DNA from: Gilliamella sp. wkB178
GTDB lineage: Bacteria; Pseudomonadota; Gammaproteobacteria; Enterobacterales; Orbaceae
NCBI RefSeq assembly: GCF_001690705.1
Contig: NZ_LZGK01000011.1
Location: forward strand, 496,001-560,000
Reading direction: 5' to 3'
DNA: 64,000 bases
Below the pieces are notes generated by a model that was not told where the DNA came from, made no database searches, and worked only from the letters and a program-made list of their open reading frames with translations. Shown here one piece after another: positions 60,340 to 64,000 of the stretch; position 1 is the first letter of the stretch; each line of letters begins with the position of its first letter. The position numbers and the translations under genes were made by a program.

Positions 60340-60515
60340 AGATATTGGCTCAAAATGTTATAAAACTAATACAGTTAAATAGGGATCACAAATATATCTT
60401 TTTTTGATCTTGCTATCAATATATACTCAATCACTTTTATAAGTATGTTTTATTAATACAGATGGCAGAATTTACAAACTAAATTACTTCAATCGCAAAC
60501 TTAGGTGTCATAAAT

Positions 60516-61535
60516 ATGGTTCAAAGCTCATTAGGGTTTCCAATAGAAACTGTATTAGTATTTATTGGATTATCCATAGTTGCAATCTTTATAGATTTAT
60601 ATGCCCACCATCAAGATAAGCCAATTACTCTGAGTAATGCTATTATGTGGTCCCTTTTTTGGATTGTTGTAGCTTTAGGTTTTGCACTTTATTTATATCT
60701 ACACCATGGTAGTGAAGCAGCTAGTTTGTTTATTACCGGTTATGTACTTGAAAAAGCATTGTCTGTCGATAATCTTTTTGTAATTATGGCGCTGTTTTCA
60801 TGGTTCGCAATCCCCAATAATTATCGTCATCGTATCCTTTATTGGGGAATAATTGGCGCAATTGTATTCCGCGCTATTTTTGTCCTTATTGGTACAGAAT
60901 TATTATCTTTAGGGCCATGGATGGAATTAGTATTTTCAGTAATTGTGGCTTTTACCGGCATAATGATGTTAAAAAAACAAGATAATACCGAGATAAAAGA
61001 TTATTCCAAACATATTGCCTATCGTATTGCAAAACGCATATTCCCAACCTACCCTAAAATAGTTGGCCATCATTTTCTATTAAGTCAAAAACAACTAGAT
61101 GCTGAACTGGGTAAATCTGAAAATAGTGATTTAATCAATAAGATCCCAAAAAGTTTTTTATATGCCACTCCACTGTTTTTATGCACTATGGTAATTGAAC
61201 TAAGTGATGTTATGTTTGCCTTTGATTCCGTTCCTGCAGTCATAGCGGTAAGCCGCGAACCTTTAATCGTTTATAGTGCCATGATTTTTGCTATTTTAGG
61301 CTTAAGAACGATGTATTTTGTATTAGAAGCTATGAAACAATATCTAGTACATTTAGGTAAGGCTGTTATCTGTTTATTGTTTTTTATAGCTATAAAATTA
61401 GCGCTCAATGCAAGTAATCACTTATTTGGTCATGGAATCGATATCAGCCCAATAATAAGCCTGTATATTGTATTAGGTATGCTAGCACTCGGTATTATTG
61501 CTAGTTTTATTTGGCCTGAAAAAAACGACAAGTAA
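60516..61535 (+). CDS. TerC-family integral membrane protein
   Basis: A 339-aa protein with about 8-9 membrane helices. ASLFITGYVLEKALSVDNLF and VIELSDVMFAFDSVPAVIAV carry the paired acidic residues of the TerC/Alx family. It reads closest to tellurite-operon TerC, but no other ter gene is present, so a chromosomal Alx-type role (manganese export or handling for secreted proteins) is as likely. I looked for a yybP-ykoY riboswitch in the 176-bp upstream gap and saw none. Confidence 0.88.
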   Translation: MVQSSLGFPIETVLVFIGLSIVAIFIDLYAHHQDKPITLSNAIMWSLFWIVVALGFALYLYLHHGSEAASLFITGYVLEKALSVDNLFVIMALFSWFAIPNNYRHRILYWGIIGAIVFRAIFVLIGTELLSLGPWMELVFSVIVAFTGIMMLKKQDNTEIKDYSKHIAYRIAKRIFPTYPKIVGHHFLLSQKQLDAELGKSENSDLINKIPKSFLYATPLFLCTMVIELSDVMFAFDSVPAVIAVSREPLIVYSAMIFAILGLRTMYFVLEAMKQYLVHLGKAVICLLFFIAIKLALNASNHLFGHGIDISPIISLYIVLGMLALGIIASFIWPEKNDK

Positions 61536-61556
61536 TAATGGTAGGCTAAATTGAAC

Positions 61557-61580
61557 TATGGCAGGAATTAACCTGCCATA
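61557..61580. terminator. Shared hairpin between terC-like gene and cycA
   Basis: TATGGCAGG-AATTAA-CCTGCCATA, a 9-bp stem between two convergent genes. Only short T-runs flank it. Confidence 0.65.
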
Positions 61581-61590
61581 ATTATTAAGT

Positions 61591-62964
61591 TTATTGACGT
61601 TTTAATGAACGGAAATAATAGCTTATTCCTAAAATAATAAACCAAATTGGTGTCGCGATTAAAGCTTGACGAGTATCAGTCTCGAAAGTAAGCAACACAA
61701 TCACAAATACAAAAAATGCAAGGCATACAAAGCACATGCTCACACCACCAGGCATTTTAAATTGCGATTGCTGATGTAATTGACTTCTTTTACGACAATA
61801 AGCAATATAAGAAATAAGAATCATTGACCAAATAAACATAAATAAAATAGCTGATATCGTGGTTACTATGGTAAACGCTTCCATAACATTCGGCACCAAG
61901 TAAATTAACACCACACCACCAAATAAACAAGTACAGGAAAATAACAAGCCATTAGCTGGAACCGAACGCCGAGACAATTTACCAAAACGCTCAGGCGCAT
62001 CTTGTTTTTTGGCTAAACCAAATAACATACGACTTGTCGAATAAATACCACTATTTGCCGATGATGCTGCCGAAGTAAGCACAACAAAGTTAATAATACT
62101 GGCTGCTGCTGGTAAACCAATCAAAGTAAATAATTCTACAAACGGACTTTTATTTGGAGAAATAGCACTCCATGGTGTTACACTCATAATAATAATTAAA
62201 GCAAATACGTAAAAGAAGATTATACGTACAGGCACGGAATTGATAGCTCGGGGTAAGTTCTTATTAGGATCTACCGTTTCGGCAGCTGTTGTTCCTACTA
62301 ACTCAATACCCACAAAAGCAAAAATAGCTATCTGGAAGCCAGCAAAAAACCCCATCGAACCATTAGGGAAGAAGCCACCATACTCCCAAAGATTGGAAAA
62401 TGAGGCAATAGTATTGGTTTGTTCAGAATGAAATGCGGTAATGATTAATACCAGACCAATGGCGATTAGAGCTAGAATCGCTATAATTTTAATCATTGAA
62501 AACCAAAATTCAGTCTCACCAAACATCCTAACTGTTAATAAATTCAATACTAACAAAACAGTAACGGTTAAGATCATAGGTATCCATGCTTGTAAATCTG
62601 GGAACCAGTGCTGGGCATAACCGGCAATGGCTACCACATCGGCGATACCCGTAATCACCCAACAAAACCAATACGTCCAACCAGTAAAAAAACCAGCCCA
62701 AGGTCCTAATAAATCATTAGCAAAATCACTAAAAGATTTATAGTTCAAATTTGATAATAGAATTTCCCCCATGGCCCGCATAACAAAAAACAGGATAAAA
62801 CCGATAATCATATATACAAAGATAATAGATGGTCCCGCCAGACTAATTGTCTTCCCGGAACCCATAAATAATCCAGTACCAATTGCACCACTAATGGCAA
62901 TTAGTTGAATATGGCGGTTGGAGAGGTTGCGCTTAAGATCATGGTTTGAAGATTTATTACCCAT
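61591..62964 (-). CDS. cycA: D-serine/D-alanine/glycine:H+ symporter CycA
   Basis: Amino-acid permease of the APC superfamily, 457 aa with 12 membrane helices. The N-terminal LSNRHIQLIAISGAIGTGLF and the stretches MGSGKTISLAGPSIIFVYMI and FAFVGIELVGTTAAETVDPN match E. coli CycA almost residue for residue. It shares D-alanine as a substrate theme with the PBP4 gene nearby, though they are not in one operon. Confidence 0.93.
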   Translation of the reverse strand: MGNKSSNHDLKRNLSNRHIQLIAISGAIGTGLFMGSGKTISLAGPSIIFVYMIIGFILFFVMRAMGEILLSNLNYKSFSDFANDLLGPWAGFFTGWTYWFCWVITGIADVVAIAGYAQHWFPDLQAWIPMILTVTVLLVLNLLTVRMFGETEFWFSMIKIIAILALIAIGLVLIITAFHSEQTNTIASFSNLWEYGGFFPNGSMGFFAGFQIAIFAFVGIELVGTTAAETVDPNKNLPRAINSVPVRIIFFYVFALIIIMSVTPWSAISPNKSPFVELFTLIGLPAAASIINFVVLTSAASSANSGIYSTSRMLFGLAKKQDAPERFGKLSRRSVPANGLLFSCTCLFGGVVLIYLVPNVMEAFTIVTTISAILFMFIWSMILISYIAYCRKRSQLHQQSQFKMPGGVSMCFVCLAFFVFVIVLLTFETDTRQALIATPIWFIILGISYYFRSLKRQ

Positions 62965-63164
62965 CGCTATTATTACCTTTCTTTTTTCATACTTATTAGG
63001 TTTTATTGTGGAAATATAAGACTATAAAGATTAAAACCTCAAATCGCAAGCTGAATCGTTATGAAAACTTTTTATGACAATATAGTAATTATTGGTAGTT
63101 TCTTATAATAGAATTGTGTAGCATAACCATCTATGCTTTTAACTTATTATAATTAATTATCAAG

Positions 63165-64000
63165 ATGAAAGAAAACAACACTTATAAACGTCTTTATATT
63201 TCATGTATTTTACTGGTATTATTAGTATTAACTGGCTGCCAAAGTAATTCAAATAAACAAGTTAAACTTGGGCAACAATATAAAGATGGTAAACTTACAT
63301 TACCACTCAATGTCCGTCATCCTCAACTAGGTATTCCCGTAAATATTTCCGATTATATAATCCAAATTAGCAAAATAAAATCAACATCACCTGCTTTATA
63401 CCGTAAAAACGAACATATTTATAACGCTATTGATGCATGGATAAACCGTTCTTTAGGTGCTGATGAATTTAATAAAGTTGGTCTAAACAGCTATGAAATG
63501 GCAGGGCAAGATGGCTTTGGTAATGTCCATTTAACGGGTTACTATACTCCAGTAATCAAAGCCAGACACACTCCAACTGCTGAATTTAAATACCCAATTT
63601 ATAAAATGCCCGCGGCTACTAAAGGCCGCTTACCCAATCGCGAACAGATTTATAATGGAGCCCTTGCAGGTAAAGGATTAGAACTCGCTTATAGTAACTC
63701 ATTAATGGATAATTTCATTATGGAAGTACAAGGCAGTGCTTATATCGATTTTGAAGATGGCTCACCATTAGTATTTTTCTGTTATGGTGGCAAAAATGGG
63801 CATGGCTATTCCAGCATTGGGCGATTACTTGTTGAACAAGGCGAAATAGAAAAGGAAAACATGTCCATACAAGCAATAAAAGATTGGGCCAAGAATAAAA
63901 GCGAAAAACAACTCAAAGCATTGTTTATTCAAAATCGTTCTTTCGTATTTTTCAAACCACAATATAATGCCGAAGTAAAAGGCGCCGCAGCAGTTCCTTT
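63165..64000 (+). CDS. mltA: Membrane-bound lytic murein transglycosylase A, partial
   Basis: Outer-membrane lipoprotein that cleaves glycan strands. The 278 visible codons start MKENNTYKRLYISC with lipobox LVLTGC. GNVHLTGYYTPVIKARHT and LAYSNSLMDNFIMEVQGSAY mark the MltA fold, and the frame is open at the window edge (AAAVPF). The catalytic Asp expected near residue 308 lies outside the window. Confidence 0.95.
   Translation, partial: MKENNTYKRLYISCILLVLLVLTGCQSNSNKQVKLGQQYKDGKLTLPLNVRHPQLGIPVNISDYIIQISKIKSTSPALYRKNEHIYNAIDAWINRSLGADEFNKVGLNSYEMAGQDGFGNVHLTGYYTPVIKARHTPTAEFKYPIYKMPAATKGRLPNREQIYNGALAGKGLELAYSNSLMDNFIMEVQGSAYIDFEDGSPLVFFCYGGKNGHGYSSIGRLLVEQGEIEKENMSIQAIKDWAKNKSEKQLKALFIQNRSFVFFKPQYNAEVKGAAAVP

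Noticed and set aside
60340-60515. yybP-ykoY manganese riboswitch before the TerC-family gene
   Set aside because: I found none of the expected conserved aptamer sequence in this gap.

Overview
The window is chromosomal DNA from an AT-rich gammaproteobacterium. Nearly every protein has its closest remembered counterpart in Enterobacterales or Pasteurellales. The reduced gene blocks and low G+C fit the Orbaceae (Gilliamella, Frischella and Orbus, insect-gut bacteria). That placement is by gene content and style only; no search was run. Most of the window is housekeeping DNA. I see no insertion sequence, CRISPR array, complete prophage or polymorphic-toxin locus.

Layout, left to right. 1-5.1 kb: a leftward block lepB(partial)-lepA-rseB-rseA-rpoE, with a near-perfect sigma-E promoter in front of rpoE and no rseC. 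5.2-8.4 kb: cyaA divergent from a CoA pyrophosphatase. 8.7-11.4 kb: a secreted three-repeat DUF1471 protein and a GntP-family transporter with a clear CRP site. 11.5-14 kb: five tRNAs (Met, Leu, Gln, Leu, Gln in transcription order) behind a strong promoter and directly downstream of cca and a YgiM-like gene. 14-18.3 kb: recB, sixA, yfcZ. 18.5-24.2 kb: the classic rpsO-pnp-nlpI-deaD cluster. 24.3-28.1 kb: a LysR regulator, a TSUP permease, aroC, prmB. 28.2-31.1 kb: tRNA-Ser, a 29-codon YnhF-like membrane peptide, prc, proQ. 31.2-33.3 kb: a divergent pair of Mu-type regulators (c-like and Ner-like), a small lipoprotein and the RNase P RNA. 33.3-39.5 kb: yqjA, tldD, rng, mreD, mreC, mreB. 39.9-42.5 kb: accB, accC, eda. 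42.5-50.4 kb: yadGH, mog, argR, a lysine riboswitch with lysC, cysS, trmJ, raiA. 50.5-55.4 kb: pheA, mutY, an MFS transporter, a UbiH/I/F-type hydroxylase, tatA. 55.4-64 kb: an AT-rich stretch holding a candidate small RNA, a degenerate S24-type repressor, an ABC exporter, dacB, a TerC-family gene, cycA and the start of mltA.

How the parts work together. Envelope biology dominates: sigma-E control, signal peptidase, Tat, MreBCD, DacB, MltA, Prc/NlpI. RNA metabolism is the second theme: PNPase, DeaD, RNase G, RNase P, ProQ, Cca, TrmJ. CyaA makes cAMP, and a CRP operator sits in front of the GntP-type transporter. Eda can finish Entner-Doudoroff use of gluconate-type acids. Several biosynthetic genes keep visible control elements: the lysC riboswitch, tandem ARG boxes at argR and a hairpin in the pnp leader.

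The most unusual items are: (1) the compact Mu-like c/ner switch with six ATAAC/GTTAT half-sites but no transposition genes; (2) an ~84-nt small RNA candidate (promoter, tandem CCUUAUAU, U-rich terminator) at 55.5 kb; (3) an S24-type repressor lacking its serine and probably its lysine; (4) a CCA-adding enzyme that has cleanly lost its HD-domain metal ligands; and (5) several junctions that look like deletion scars (sixA-yfcZ without fadIJ, rseB-lepA without rseC, pheA without pheL).
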